Assembly: GCA_965223165.1 (NCBI GenBank)
Contig: CBDCVQ010000020.1
Span: 620,001 to 684,000 of the forward strand
DNA length: 64,000 bases
Reading direction: 5' to 3'
Source: JABDMH01 sp965223165
Lineage (GTDB): Bacteria; Bacteroidota; Bacteroidia; Chitinophagales; Saprospiraceae
In this document: piece by piece, positions 1-9,000 of the stretch
Numbering within the stretch: position 1 is the stretch's first letter
Layout: each line of letters begins with the position of its first letter
Notes under the pieces: model-generated
The model's input: only the letters and a program-made list of their open reading frames with translations
Databases searched by the model: none
What the model was told of the DNA's origin: nothing
Position numbers and translations under genes: made by a program

Positions 1-384
1 CTTGCTGGCCGCAATCAGTTCGGCCGCTAGTTTCTCGGCCATGCCTTTACCATTGCGAGCTCGGGCAAATCGTATCAACCACTTCATCCCGATGGCCGTC
101 TTGCGGTTGCCTGGGATCTCGGTGGGTATCTGAAAGGTGGCACCACCAATACGACGGCTGCGCACCTCTACCTGCGGGGTGGCGTTGGAAAGCGCTTGCT
201 TCCAAATGTCGTGAGGGTCTTCGCCTGTACGCTCCTTGATTAGGTCCATGGCATCATAAAACACCTTGAAAGCCAAGTTTTTCTTGCCTCTCAACATCAA
301 GTTATTCACAAAGCGGGTGACCACGATATCACCAAACCTGGGGTCCGGTGCTAGTATTCTCACTTTTGGTTTGCGCTTCCTCAT
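1..384 (-). CDS. rpsG: 30S ribosomal protein S7 (partial, C-terminus outside window)
   Basis: Small-subunit head protein that binds 16S rRNA and nucleates assembly of the 3' domain. The minus-strand frame opens at ATG 382-384 (MRKRKPKVRILAPD) and stays open to the left edge. That gives 128 residues of a protein usually about 155 long, so the C-terminal part is missing. Family-typical stretches are FVNNLMLRGKKNLA, ALSNATPQVEVRSRR and IGGATFQIPTEI. It lies 12 bp downstream of rpsL in the same direction, the classical str-operon order, with fusA probably next beyond the edge (inference). The spacing suggests cotranscription with rpsL. Confidence 0.97.
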   Translation of the reverse strand, partial: MRKRKPKVRILAPDPRFGDIVVTRFVNNLMLRGKKNLAFKVFYDAMDLIKERTGEDPHDIWKQALSNATPQVEVRSRRIGGATFQIPTEIPGNRKTAIGMKWLIRFARARNGKGMAEKLAAELIAASK

Positions 385-396
385 CGTGTTTTCTTT

Positions 397-768
397 TTAT
401 TTAGGTCTCTTGGTACCATACTTAGAGCGACTCTGGAGACGGTCGTTTACACCGGCGGTGTCCAATGCCCCGCGCACGATCGTGTATCTCACCCCTGGCA
501 GGTCTTTGACCCGTCCACCTCTCAGCAGTACGATGGAGTGCTCCTGCAGATTGTGTCCTTCACCTGGTATGTATGCAATGACCTCTACACCATTTGTCAA
601 TCGTACTTTGGCCACCTTACGCAAGGCCGAGTTAGGCTTCTTTGGCGTGGTCGTATACACACGAGTGCATACGCCCCGCTTCTGCGGACTCCCCTCCAAG
701 GCTCGTGTTTTGCTCTTGGTAATGACCTTTTTTCTGCCTTTTCTTACCAGCTGATTGATCGTAGGCAT
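397..768 (-). CDS. rpsL: 30S ribosomal protein S12
   Basis: Decoding-centre ribosomal protein, 123 residues, normal length for the family. The sequence starts MPTINQLVRKGRKK and carries the conserved TTTPKKPNSALRKVAKVRL segment and the GGRVKDLPGVRY loop. The lysines at the usual streptomycin-resistance positions (the PKKPNSALRK and RVKDLPG motifs) are intact, so nothing in the sequence suggests streptomycin resistance. It is first gene of the str operon here, followed after 12 bp by rpsG. A good Bacteroidota promoter lies about 80 bp upstream. Confidence 0.99.
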   Translation of the reverse strand: MPTINQLVRKGRKKVITKSKTRALEGSPQKRGVCTRVYTTTPKKPNSALRKVAKVRLTNGVEVIAYIPGEGHNLQEHSIVLLRGGRVKDLPGVRYTIVRGALDTAGVNDRLQSRSKYGTKRPK

Positions 769-848
769 ATCTGCTTTTTATCTAATAAAATTGGTGCTTC
801 TGGGCCTTTTGGACACGCAATAGAAGACCCTTTCCTTAAAAGCGAGGG

Positions 849-879
849 CAAAGATAGCCTTAATTTCCTGTTTATCCAA
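849..879 (-). promoter_or_regulatory. Bacteroidota-type promoter of the rpsL-rpsG (str) operon
   Basis: On the minus strand a TTG (877-879) is followed by exactly 20 bp and then TATCTTTG (849-856), a perfect match to the TAnnTTTG -7 element of the Bacteroidota primary sigma factor. Transcription would start near 842 and give a leader of about 74 nt before rpsL. The rest of the 769-1102 interval holds no gene that I can support. Confidence 0.6.
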
Positions 880-1102
880 TATCGCTTCTATCAATTTTTG
901 AGGGCGCAATAGCGGTCCTCATCGATCGCTGCCAGAGCCTGACGAGCGCCCGAATCACGTGTCATGGGCGGGCCGCAAGGGTCGTACCTCCACACCAGTG
1001 ACAGCTGAACCGGTGCTCAATTTGCCTCTTGTCAGCCATATGTTCACTAGCTTTGATCCGTGAAGGCCTCACTTTGCTTAGTCCTGACAACCTTATATAT
1101 AT

Positions 1103-1576
1103 ATGAAGTGCCTTATCAGAGATGCCACCGAAGCTGACCTCGCGCAGATCTATCAACTGGTCATCCAGCTAGCCGCCTACGAAGACGGATTGGATCAGGT
1201 GAAGACGACCTTGGAGGACTATCGCAAGGCCTTCGCCGAGGGCGTGTTTGAGGCACTGGTGGCGACACAGGATGGTCTGATCCTCGGCACGACCATCTAC
1301 TACCTTACCTGGTCGACTTGGAGAGGTCGCATGCTGTATCTGGAGGACTTTGTCGTGCATAGCGATTATCGGGGCAGAGGCATCGGACATCAACTATTTG
1401 ATGCCTACTTGGCCAAGGCCCGTGCGATGAACTGTACGATGGTCAAATGGCAAGTCCTGGATTGGAATAGTCCCGCACTCAACTTCTATGCGCAGTATGA
1501 CGCCATCATCGAGAAGGACTGGTGGAACGGAAAGATCATCTTCTCCACCGAGGTCACATCATCAGAATTCTCGTAG
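1103..1576 (+). CDS. GNAT family N-acetyltransferase
   Basis: Predicted acetyl-CoA-dependent N-acetyltransferase of 157 residues, the usual size of a single GNAT domain. It begins MKCLIRDATEADLAQIYQL, the typical beta1-alpha1 opening. The acetyl-CoA binding loop is the motif VHSDYRGRGIGHQLF (R/Q-x-x-G-x-G/A type), followed by the late WNSPALNFY segment found in many spermidine/spermine-type and diamine acetyltransferases. The substrate cannot be told from sequence. The ATG at 1103 is the first start in frame. Its last 15 bp overlap the end of the convergent polyprenyl synthase gene, so the two genes share their 3' ends. Confidence 0.85.
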   Translation: MKCLIRDATEADLAQIYQLVIQLAAYEDGLDQVKTTLEDYRKAFAEGVFEALVATQDGLILGTTIYYLTWSTWRGRMLYLEDFVVHSDYRGRGIGHQLFDAYLAKARAMNCTMVKWQVLDWNSPALNFYAQYDAIIEKDWWNGKIIFSTEVTSSEFS

Positions 1577-2533
1577 CGACATGCGACGGAATAGATCCAC
1601 CAACTGCTGTTTGGCCTGCGCTGCTCCCTCTAGGTTGGTCAGGGCCTCCAGCGCTTTGTCGGTATATCGATCGATCAGTGATCTACAATGTTGTTCCACT
1701 GCCAGCGCCTGATATATCTCACGTACGCGATCCACTTTGTGGGTAGGTTCTTCGGTAGCCCCTGTATACAAGATGGTCAGCTCCTGCTTCGTACGGGCAT
1801 TTCCCAGTTCTAGGGCTTTGAGAAAGAGATAGGTCTTCTTATTTTGCACGATATCGCCTCCCATCTGTTTGCCCGTCTTACTCGGATCTCCAAATACATC
1901 CAGCAGATCGTCCTGCAATTGGAAAGCCATACCCATATTGTTGCCGAGGCTTCGCAGCCTTTTCTGCTCCTTCTTAGAGGCACCCCCTGCCATCGCCCCC
2001 AAAGCCATGGAGGCACCCATTAAGACGGCCGTCTTGAACTTGATCATCCGGAGGTAGTCCGTGATGGCAATATTCTCTTGACGCTCAAAATCCAGATCCA
2101 TCTGTTGGCCCCGACATACCTGCAGGGCCGTCTTGCTAAACAACCGGTGCGCAGCCAATGCCCTTTTGGCTCCCAGCCCACGGGTGACATAGGCGTACGA
2201 CAGGATCAGCATGGCATCACCCGACAGGATCGCACGATTGACGCCAAACCTTTTGTGCACCGTATCACGTCCCCGGCGCAATGGTGCAGCATCCATGATA
2301 TCGTCATGCATCAAGGAGAAATTGTGAAAGACCTCAATAGCCAGCGCCTGCGGCAAAGCTGCACCATGACCCTTGTCAAAGAGATCGGAGGACATTAAAC
2401 AGAGAAGGGGTCTCAAGCGCTTACCACCTAGGGAAAGGATGTAGTCGATGGGCGCCGCCAGTGTCGGTGGCTTGGGCAGAAATGCCTCCGCCCGGGCATA
2501 ATCCTCAAATGCTTGCGCAAAGGGTTGGAGCAT
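1562..2533 (-). CDS. polyprenyl synthetase family protein (trans-isoprenyl diphosphate synthase)
   Basis: Condenses isopentenyl diphosphate with allylic diphosphates for quinone, carotenoid or undecaprenyl supply. It has 323 residues, normal for the family. Both aspartate-rich Mg2+ motifs are present: DDIMD at residues 77-81, followed by the RRG that binds pyrophosphate, and DDLLD at 208-212 in the context FQLQDDLLDVFGD. GGKRLRP (residues 36-42) is the isopentenyl-PP site. A phenylalanine five residues before the first motif suggests a short product (farnesyl to geranylgeranyl range), but this is an inference. It is convergent with the GNAT gene and overlaps its last 15 bp. Confidence 0.92.
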   Translation of the reverse strand: MLQPFAQAFEDYARAEAFLPKPPTLAAPIDYILSLGGKRLRPLLCLMSSDLFDKGHGAALPQALAIEVFHNFSLMHDDIMDAAPLRRGRDTVHKRFGVNRAILSGDAMLILSYAYVTRGLGAKRALAAHRLFSKTALQVCRGQQMDLDFERQENIAITDYLRMIKFKTAVLMGASMALGAMAGGASKKEQKRLRSLGNNMGMAFQLQDDLLDVFGDPSKTGKQMGGDIVQNKKTYLFLKALELGNARTKQELTILYTGATEEPTHKVDRVREIYQALAVEQHCRSLIDRYTDKALEALTNLEGAAQAKQQLVDLFRRMSLREF

Positions 2534-2586
2534 TGTGGGTCATTCGTCAGCTGATGAGCCCACAAGGTACAGCTTGCCCAGCTAAG

Positions 2587-2788
2587 TGCCATGCACCCAA
2601 CCTCGGGATGATACCCATCGGTTTCTCCGTGGAGGGAGGGCAAGAGGGCACAAACATTCATCGACAGGATTGAGGCAGTGTGGTGGATTTTGGGGGATGA
2701 GGTGCCCGCCGTTGCCTACGTGGCCAGCTGTGCGTCGCAATTTTGGCCGCGTATTTTCACGCGCCGGCCATCCGCGTCCACCGCCCGT
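2587..2788 (-). pseudogene. decayed copy of the 3' end of msrB
   Basis: The minus strand here is a degenerate duplicate of the 3' third of the intact msrB at 4075-4476. The shared DNA includes the tract encoding VDADGRRV, the CQNCDAHLG zinc-binding tract (here QNCDAQLAT) and the segment around the catalytic RHCVNS, now HTASILSMN. Reading frames are broken by a stop after QNCDAQLAT and by frameshifts. Only the C-terminal portion is present. At about 2788 the similarity ends abruptly and a MITE-like repeat begins. No function is expected. Confidence 0.75.
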
Positions 2789-2974
2789 TGGTCCGCATAC
2801 TTCGTTGCAAAGCATCGCCATAGCTACGGCTATGTCAGCCACCCACCCGCTGTCGGGGTTCCCTCACTTCTCGCATTGTCATGCTCGACTCTACGAGATC
2901 GTTCGGTCATGCCTCGTCTGCGAACAAAATCCTATTCGGATCATTCAACATATCTCATGCGAAGCTCTACTAGG
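2789..2974 (-). mobile_element. MITE-like repeat family 1, copy A (truncated at one end)
   Basis: Read on the minus strand, this matches copies at 23820-23987 and 33718-33946, from the terminal ctagtagagcttcgcat through the internal ttttgttcgcagacgaggc and gcaacgaagtatgcggac tracts. It keeps the long internal segment seen in the 33718 copy but lacks the last ~40 bp, including the second terminal inverted repeat. That end is replaced by the msrB pseudogene fragment. No open reading frame for a transposase is present. Confidence 0.7.
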
Positions 2975-3120
2975 CCAGCCGCCATGGAGAGTAAGGGAGC
3001 TCACGCCAACCCGTTGAATCAAGTGGTTTAGTTAGGGTGGTAGCGTCTAGCGTAGAATTGTACCTACACAAAGGCAACTTAAAAAGGCATAGATTCGTTA
3101 GCGCACGTACCTTCTGACGA

Positions 3121-3876
3121 ATGAATATTTACCAAAACCTGAGGTTTGTCTACCGCGGATATCGATATCGCTTCAAACTGGATAGGCACGAAATCAAATA
3201 CATGCGGCAAAACCTCCATCCGGGCGACACTGCCATCGATGTCGGGGCACACAAAGGCGGGTACATTTACTGGATGAGGAAGTGTGTTGGCAAGGGGGGA
3301 TCTTGTTTTGCATTTGAGCCACAACCCATCTTGACGGAGTACCTGCGATCTACTTGCCGATCGATGGGATATCTCAATGTACAAGTCGAGGGAATGGCCT
3401 TGAGCTCCCAACCCGGAAGGGCGAAGCTCCACATCCCGACGACTGGCGGGACATCTCCGGGAGCGCGCCTTAAAAATGTGCCCCGTGAATCTGGCGACAC
3501 CTTGCCAAAAGGGCGTGATCCATTAGTTGACATAACAACGCTTGACTTGTATCTTGAGGGGTTGGAGGTTTGCCCCAAACTGATCAAGATTGATGTAGAA
3601 GGTCATGAAGCTAATGTCATTGAGGGAGGGCGGAAATTGCTCCAAAATTATCGACCAATTCTAATGATCGAGTGCGAAGAAAGGCACATTGACGGCCCGG
3701 TCACAACCGTCTTTGACCAGATCCTCAACCACGGTTATAAAGGCTTTTTCTTTGAAAAAGGGATCAAAATCGACATAGGCAATTTTGATCCCTCCAGACA
3801 TCAAGTTAGATCTTCAGCAAGAAAGCCCGGATATAAATACCCCTATATAAACAACTTCATATTTGAACCCATTTGA
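3121..3876 (+). CDS. FkbM family methyltransferase
   Basis: Predicted SAM-dependent O-methyltransferase of the Methyltransf_21 (FkbM) family, 251 residues. These enzymes often modify sugars or natural products. Motif I is DTAIDVGAHKGGYIYW (residues ~38-53), followed by an acidic SAM-ribose position in FAFEPQP. The hallmark IKIDVEGHEANVIEGG (residues ~157-172) is near the C-terminal half. It begins at an ATG directly after the 2534-3120 repeat region and stands alone on the plus strand. Its codon use is somewhat more AT-rich than neighbouring housekeeping genes, compatible with acquisition by transfer (inference). The substrate is unknown. Confidence 0.85.
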   Translation: MNIYQNLRFVYRGYRYRFKLDRHEIKYMRQNLHPGDTAIDVGAHKGGYIYWMRKCVGKGGSCFAFEPQPILTEYLRSTCRSMGYLNVQVEGMALSSQPGRAKLHIPTTGGTSPGARLKNVPRESGDTLPKGRDPLVDITTLDLYLEGLEVCPKLIKIDVEGHEANVIEGGRKLLQNYRPILMIECEERHIDGPVTTVFDQILNHGYKGFFFEKGIKIDIGNFDPSRHQVRSSARKPGYKYPYINNFIFEPI

Positions 3877-4074
3877 TACTTCTGGAAGCACCTGATCAAT
3901 CGCAGTCGAATGGGGTGTGAAGGCTTCAAGCTTCGAACACACCCTCAACTCGCCGTTTACAAACTGTCCGGGGTAATATTCGAACAACATGGATGAAGGT
4001 AAACGTCCATACTTAGTAGAGACTTTGGCCAGTGGAGGTCGTCATGAACATGGCGGGTTGGAGGTGCAAGGCAC

Positions 4075-4476
4075 TCAACCTCGGATGATACCGGTCGCTT
4101 GCTCCGTGGACGGGGATTCAGCGGGCACAAAATTCATCGATAGGGAATTGACGCAGTGTCGTAGATTTTTGGGGGTGAGATACTCCCCTTTGAATACGTG
4201 GCCCAGGTGCGCATCGCAATTTTGGCAAAGTATTTCCACACGGCGGCCATCCGCATCCACCTGCCTCTTGACGGCACCCTCGATCTCATCATCAAAACTG
4301 GGCCAGCCGCAGTGACTTTGAAACTTGTGCTCCGATAGGTACAGCGGAGCGTTGCAGCGTTTGCATACGTACATGCCCTCGGCTTCATTGGCATTTAGGA
4401 CACCACTAAAAGGTCGTTCCGTGCCCTTATTTTCGATGACCCTCCGTTCGGCTTCTGTGAGATCGTTGTACTTCAA
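4075..4476 (-). CDS. msrB: peptide-methionine (R)-S-oxide reductase MsrB
   Basis: Reduces methionine-R-sulfoxide in proteins. It has 133 residues, normal for MsrB. Two zinc-binding CxxC pairs are visible (CKRCNAPLY and CQNCDAHLGHVF), and the catalytic cysteine lies in RHCVNSLSMNFVP. The start is TTG at 4474-4476, overlapping the TGA of msrA in a TTGA four-base overlap. This indicates translational coupling, and no better in-frame ATG lies nearby. A decayed duplicate of its 3' end lies at 2587-2788. Confidence 0.95.
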   Translation of the reverse strand: MKYNDLTEAERRVIENKGTERPFSGVLNANEAEGMYVCKRCNAPLYLSEHKFQSHCGWPSFDDEIEGAVKRQVDADGRRVEILCQNCDAHLGHVFKGEYLTPKNLRHCVNSLSMNFVPAESPSTEQATGIIRG

Positions 4477-5018
4477 TTGACCGGCTGTTTTAGTTTGTCT
4501 ACAAATTGCTTTCGAAACTTGGCCATTTTGGGATCTATGACTGCCCGGCAGTACCCTTGTCGGGGATGAGCTCGATAGTAGTTCTGGTGGTAGGCCTCCG
4601 CGGGATAAAAAGTAGTGGCGGGCGTGATTTCGGTCACAACGGGATCGGTATACAGAGCAGCTGCCACCGCTCGCTTCGAAAGCTCGGCCGTTGCTCGTTG
4701 CTCCTCATCGTGGTAGAAGATCGCGGATCTGTATTGGGTACCACGGTCATTGCCTTGCCGATTGAGGGTCGTAGGATCATGCGTACTCCAAAACACATTG
4801 AGCAGGTCGCTATAAGAAAGTATGGTCGGATCGAACTCGATCTGAGCCACCTCTGCATGACCGGAGAGACCGGAGCAGACCTCGCGGTAGGTCGGATTGG
4901 CCGACTGACCGCCCATGTATCCGCTGACTACCCGCTCGACACCGGCCAGCTCCTGAAAGACAGCTTCCACGCACCAGAAACATCCGGCTCCAAGGGTAGC
5001 TACGCTACATTCACTCAT
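4473..5018 (-). CDS. msrA: peptide-methionine (S)-S-oxide reductase MsrA
   Basis: Reduces methionine-S-sulfoxide, free or in proteins, as partner of MsrB. It has 181 residues. The catalytic motif GCFWC is at residues 12-16, followed by VEAVFQELAGVERVVSGYMGG. The family-typical FWSTHDPTTLNRQGNDRGTQ and YHQNYY segments are present. It lies upstream of msrB in the same transcript with a 4-bp overlap, so both stereo-specific reductases are made together. The ATG at 5016-5018 gives the expected N-terminus. Confidence 0.97.
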   Translation of the reverse strand: MSECSVATLGAGCFWCVEAVFQELAGVERVVSGYMGGQSANPTYREVCSGLSGHAEVAQIEFDPTILSYSDLLNVFWSTHDPTTLNRQGNDRGTQYRSAIFYHDEEQRATAELSKRAVAAALYTDPVVTEITPATTFYPAEAYHQNYYRAHPRQGYCRAVIDPKMAKFRKQFVDKLKQPVN

Positions 5019-5057
5019 GTCTTGATATTTTAATCCTGCAAAAAATCGGCAACGAGC

Positions 5058-5273
5058 TTACTCGTCCTCGAGACTCAATATCAGCAGGCGAGCATCGTCG
5101 GACATCGCCTCCGGCACCAACAGCTGCAGCTCGCCGATCGACACATAGACCGAATCTTGCTGATTCATGATGACCGTGGGGATCTTGTGGTCTTCTAGCA
5201 TGGTCCTGACCAAACCGCATTTGATCGGATCTGCCGTACTAAAAGCCCGCACCCATTTTATATCGGTCGCCAT
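5058..5273 (-). CDS. DUF2007 domain-containing small protein
   Basis: Protein of 71 residues resembling the DUF2007 'putative signal transducing protein' family. It has the N-terminal WVRAFSTADPIKCGLVRTML helix and then a VYVSIGELQLLVPE strand-turn typical of the family. The biochemical role of these proteins is not established. It sits between the CDGSH protein and msrA, all on the minus strand with short gaps (8 and 39 bp), so a common transcript is likely. Confidence 0.7.
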   Translation of the reverse strand: MATDIKWVRAFSTADPIKCGLVRTMLEDHKIPTVIMNQQDSVYVSIGELQLLVPEAMSDDARLLILSLEDE

Positions 5274-5281
5274 ATATCGTC

Positions 5282-5713
5282 TCAGCCCTGAAACGCTACC
5301 TTCTTATGCGTGCCGTCGCAAAAGGGCTTGTTGGCAGAGGCTCCGCATCGACAGAAAAAACTGGCCTTCTCCTTCGTCACTTTCGATCCATCGGCCAGCG
5401 TAATCTCGCACGGTACTTTGACGGCGAGGGGGCCATTTGCAAAGACCTCTACCTCGACAGGTCCAGAATGTTCTTCCATATTCGTGTCTTGTTCTTGATT
5501 GGCTACTCTATATGACAGTGCCCCAGACGGACACTGGTCGACCTGCTGCATGATCGCCTCGGGACTAGCCCCTTGCATGTTGATCCATGGTCGTTGATTA
5601 GGATCAAAGACTTGCGATAGCCCACGAGCACACTTCTCGGAGTGTATACACAAGCTAGGCTGCCAGACCACCGTCAGGTCACCAGCATTGTACTCTTTTT
5701 TGAGTCCTGCCAT
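5282..5713 (-). CDS. (4Fe-4S) mono-cluster plus CDGSH iron-sulfur domain protein
   Basis: Predicted small Fe-S protein of 143 residues with two domains. The N-terminal part (residues ~5-70) resembles the divergent Fer4_19/YjdI domain, with cysteines C22, C28 and C61 in SLCIHSEKCARG and DQCPSGAL. The C-terminal part is a CDGSH (mitoNEET-type) domain with 2Fe-2S ligands C121, C123, C132 and H136 in FFCRCGASANKPFCDGTHKK. The pairing is known in bacteria and is thought to serve redox or Fe-S handling. It leads a probable operon with the DUF2007 gene and msrAB, which suggests a link to oxidative stress (inference). Confidence 0.88.
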   Translation of the reverse strand: MAGLKKEYNAGDLTVVWQPSLCIHSEKCARGLSQVFDPNQRPWINMQGASPEAIMQQVDQCPSGALSYRVANQEQDTNMEEHSGPVEVEVFANGPLAVKVPCEITLADGSKVTKEKASFFCRCGASANKPFCDGTHKKVAFQG

Positions 5714-5988
5714 TTTGGTCGTTGTTTATAGACAAAATAAGATTTTCGCCAAAAGGTTTAAGCGCCGACCTGCGCCACCGTATGCCCCATCGCAGTGATG
5801 GCTGGCGGTGTGCTTACGTGTGAGGTTCAACCAGTGCACAAAATCGCTGCGTCTGGGAGGTACTGCATCGGGTTAGCTTGGTAGCGTATATCTAGTGAAA
5901 CATGCCCCAACCCAGCACCTTGCCTGATCACCGATTTGCAAGCCGTGGTGCCAGCAGTCATATGTGCCTTGCCTCTTGCCCAATCGCA

Positions 5989-6028
5989 AAAGAGTGAAGT
6001 CGCTATCCGCGTAGCAACTTCACTCTTT
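5989..6028 (-). terminator. Rho-independent terminator of the 6077-10117 gene
   Basis: Perfect 12-bp inverted repeat aaagagtgaagt (5989-6000) and acttcactcttt (6017-6028), with an inner gcta/tagc pairing in the loop. On the minus strand it is followed by a TTTT run (5988 leftward) and lies 49 bp past the stop of the giant repeat protein. The rest of 5714-6076 shows nothing I can support. Confidence 0.7.
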
Positions 6029-6076
6029 AGCAGGGCAACCATGCCGGGACCGAGCCCACCCATCGGACCTTGGCCG

Positions 6077-9000
6077 CTAGTGTACGAGCACCTTTCTCGC
6101 CTGCCGCACCTGACCGTTATAGACAGTGAGCACGTACATGCCGGGTGCCAGACCATCCACCGCCCAGTCGATCTCTATCGTGCCTACTTGCTCACCCAGC
6201 TGCCGACGGCCGATCATGTTGCCTTGCAGGTCGTGGATAATCAGCCACATAGGTGCCGACTCTGCCTGCTGTACCACGCCGACGATCCGTCTATCCACCG
6301 TGGGATTGACGACCGTCAGCTGGATGGCCTCTGCCGCCCGCCCCCTGCTCTCCGCATTGGCGTCAGAGAGAACCAGGGATGTCCGGACGATTTCGACATA
6401 GTTGTCTGATAAGTCAAAACAGCCATCACTGAGCTGGACGCTGGCCGCATCATCACCGACCTGCGCAAGCAGTTCACCCGTGTAGGATAGGCCCCACACA
6501 CGGCAGACACCTTCACCCGCTCCTTCAAAGTCCTGTGCATTTGCCGGTGGTAATCCCAAGATCGTATTGTTGTCATCGGTGATGACATAGGCATATTTGC
6601 TGTTGGACTGACCGGCACTTTCAAAGGAGATCTCGTCCGGCGCACCATCGCCAGCAATGATCTGAACTTCGGTGGCCCCGTCAGATGTAGACACCGTACC
6701 CCCGTCAGGCACATCCCTAATCACCTCGATATAGTTGTCTGACAAGTCGTAACAATCGTTGGACAGAGCAATTTCACCGGCATTTTCGCCGACATCAGCC
6801 AGGAGCCGGCCCGTGTAAGCAAGCCCCCAGACCCAACACGTGCCCGGAGGTGCATCGTCAAAATCGTGCCCGTCATTGGTGGTGATACCCAGGATCCTTA
6901 GCGTAGGCGAAGTGATGATGTATACATACTTGGAATTGGACGCACCACTGTGCTCAAACTCGACAAAATCACTTACTCCATCCTGAGTACAGGTATAGAT
7001 CTTGGTGCCGCCCCCGGGCATTTGCACCTGCCCACCGTCCACGACATCTCGCACCACCTCGATATAGTTGTCCGACAGATCAAAGCAATCGTCCGTCAGT
7101 GGGCCATCCGCCACATTGTCTCCCACAGCGGCGATCACTGCGCCCGTGTAAGCCATACCCCAGACCCAACAGGTGCCGGGAGGCGCGTCGTCAAAATCGT
7201 GATAGTCATTGGTCTCGATACCAAGGATCTCCAAGGCAGGCGAGGTGATGACGTAGATATATTTTGAGTTGGAATGGCCCTCATGTTCAAACTCTACCAC
7301 GTCTGGCTCGCCATCTTGCGTGCAAGTGTAGACCTTAACCTTGGTGTCTCCGGACGGGGTGCGCACGGTGCCCCCGTCCGGCACGTCACGGATCACCTCG
7401 ATGTAGTTGTCAGACAGATCAAAGCACTCATCAGAGAGATCCACCTCTCCCGCATTTTGGCCGACTTCGGCGAGGAGAGCGCCTGTATAGGAGAGGCCCC
7501 ACACCAGGCAAGTGCCGGGAGGTGCTCCATCAAAGTTTTGGGTATTGCCATCGGGAATGCCCAAGATCTCCAGCGATGGAGATGTAATGACGTAGGTGAA
7601 ATTGGGCCCGATGGCTCCGGCGCTCTCAAAGGTCAACACATCATCCGTCCCATCTTGCGTACACGTATAGTAGGTATCGCCACCGCCGGCCAGCTGCACG
7701 GTTCCTCCGTCAGGTACCTCTCTGATCACTTCAATGTAATTGTCCGACAGATCATAGCAATCGCTGGACAGCGCTATCTCACTGGCATTGTCGCCTACCT
7801 CCACCGTCAGATTACCCGTATACGAGACACCCCAAACCCAGCAGATGCCGGAAGGTGCTCCGTCAAAGTCCTGGCTATTGCCTGGAGGAACACCTAGCAC
7901 CTCCAGTGTCGGTGAGGTAATGATGTAGGCATACTTGGCATTGGGAGATCCCGTATTTTCAAACATCACTACATCGGGCGTACCGTCTTGCGTGCAAGTC
8001 ATCCGTACCGTGTCACCGGACGGCATGCGCACGGTACCGCCCTCGGGCCGGTCTCTGATCACCTCGATAAAATTGTCTGACAAATCGTAGCAATCCGAGG
8101 CCAGTGGCACCTCGCCGGCGTTGGCACCGACTGCGGCTAGCAGATCTCCTGTGTACGCCAGGCCCCAGACCCAGCATGTGCCGGGAGGCGCGCCATCAAA
8201 ATCGTGGCTGCTCTCGGAGGTAATGCCAAGGATCTCCAGGGTCGGTGATGTGATGACATAGATGTATTTGGAGTTGGAGGCTCCCGCGTGCGAAAAGGGT
8301 ACTCGATCGGTCTTGCCGTCTTGCGTACAGGTATAGACGGTGGTAGCCCCGGGCGGCGTGCTGACCCTACCGCCGTCGGGCACATCACGGATCACCTCAA
8401 TAAAATTGTCTGAGAGATCAAAACAGTCATCCGTCAAGGGTCCGTCAGCCACGTTGTCGCCGACCTCCGCGATGATTTGGCCCGTGTAGGCCATGCCCCA
8501 GACCCAGCACGTACCCGGAGGCGCATTATTGAAGTCGTGCCTGTCATTGGGCTCAAGTCCCAGAATTTCCAGCGTCGGTGAGGTGATCACATAGATGAAT
8601 TTGGAGTTGGACGTTCCTTGACGCTGAAACATCACGACATCGGCGCTGGTATCCTGGGTGCATGTATAGGTTTTGTTTTCTCCATTGGGCATAGATACGG
8701 TCCCCCCTTCCGGTACATCTCGAATCACCTCGATATAGTTGTCTGACAGATCATAACACTCATCCGATAGTGCTATTTCCCCGGCATTGTCGCCCACCGC
8801 GGCCGTTAGCTCTCCCGTATAAGACAGTCCCCACACCAGGCACGTGCCCGGAGGTGCTCCGTCAAAGTTCTGACTATTGCCCGGGGGGATGCCCAGGATC
8901 TCCAGGGATGGGGAGGTGATGATGTAGGTAAAATTTGGACCGGTCGCGCCCATGCTTTCAAAGGTCACGAGGTCATCCGATCCGTCCTGGGTGCAGGTGT

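Noticed and set aside
266..754. plus-strand ORF of 162 codons
   Set aside because: Antisense shadow of rpsL/rpsG, whose protein sequences are unmistakable on the minus strand.
3989..4315. plus-strand ORF over the msrB 3' end
   Set aside because: Antisense of msrB; similar frames at 2586-3017 arise from the msrB pseudogene and the MITE-like repeat.
7274..7897. plus-strand ORF of 207 codons with repeats
   Set aside because: Mirror of the repetitive T9SS protein on the other strand; its periodicity comes from the sense gene.
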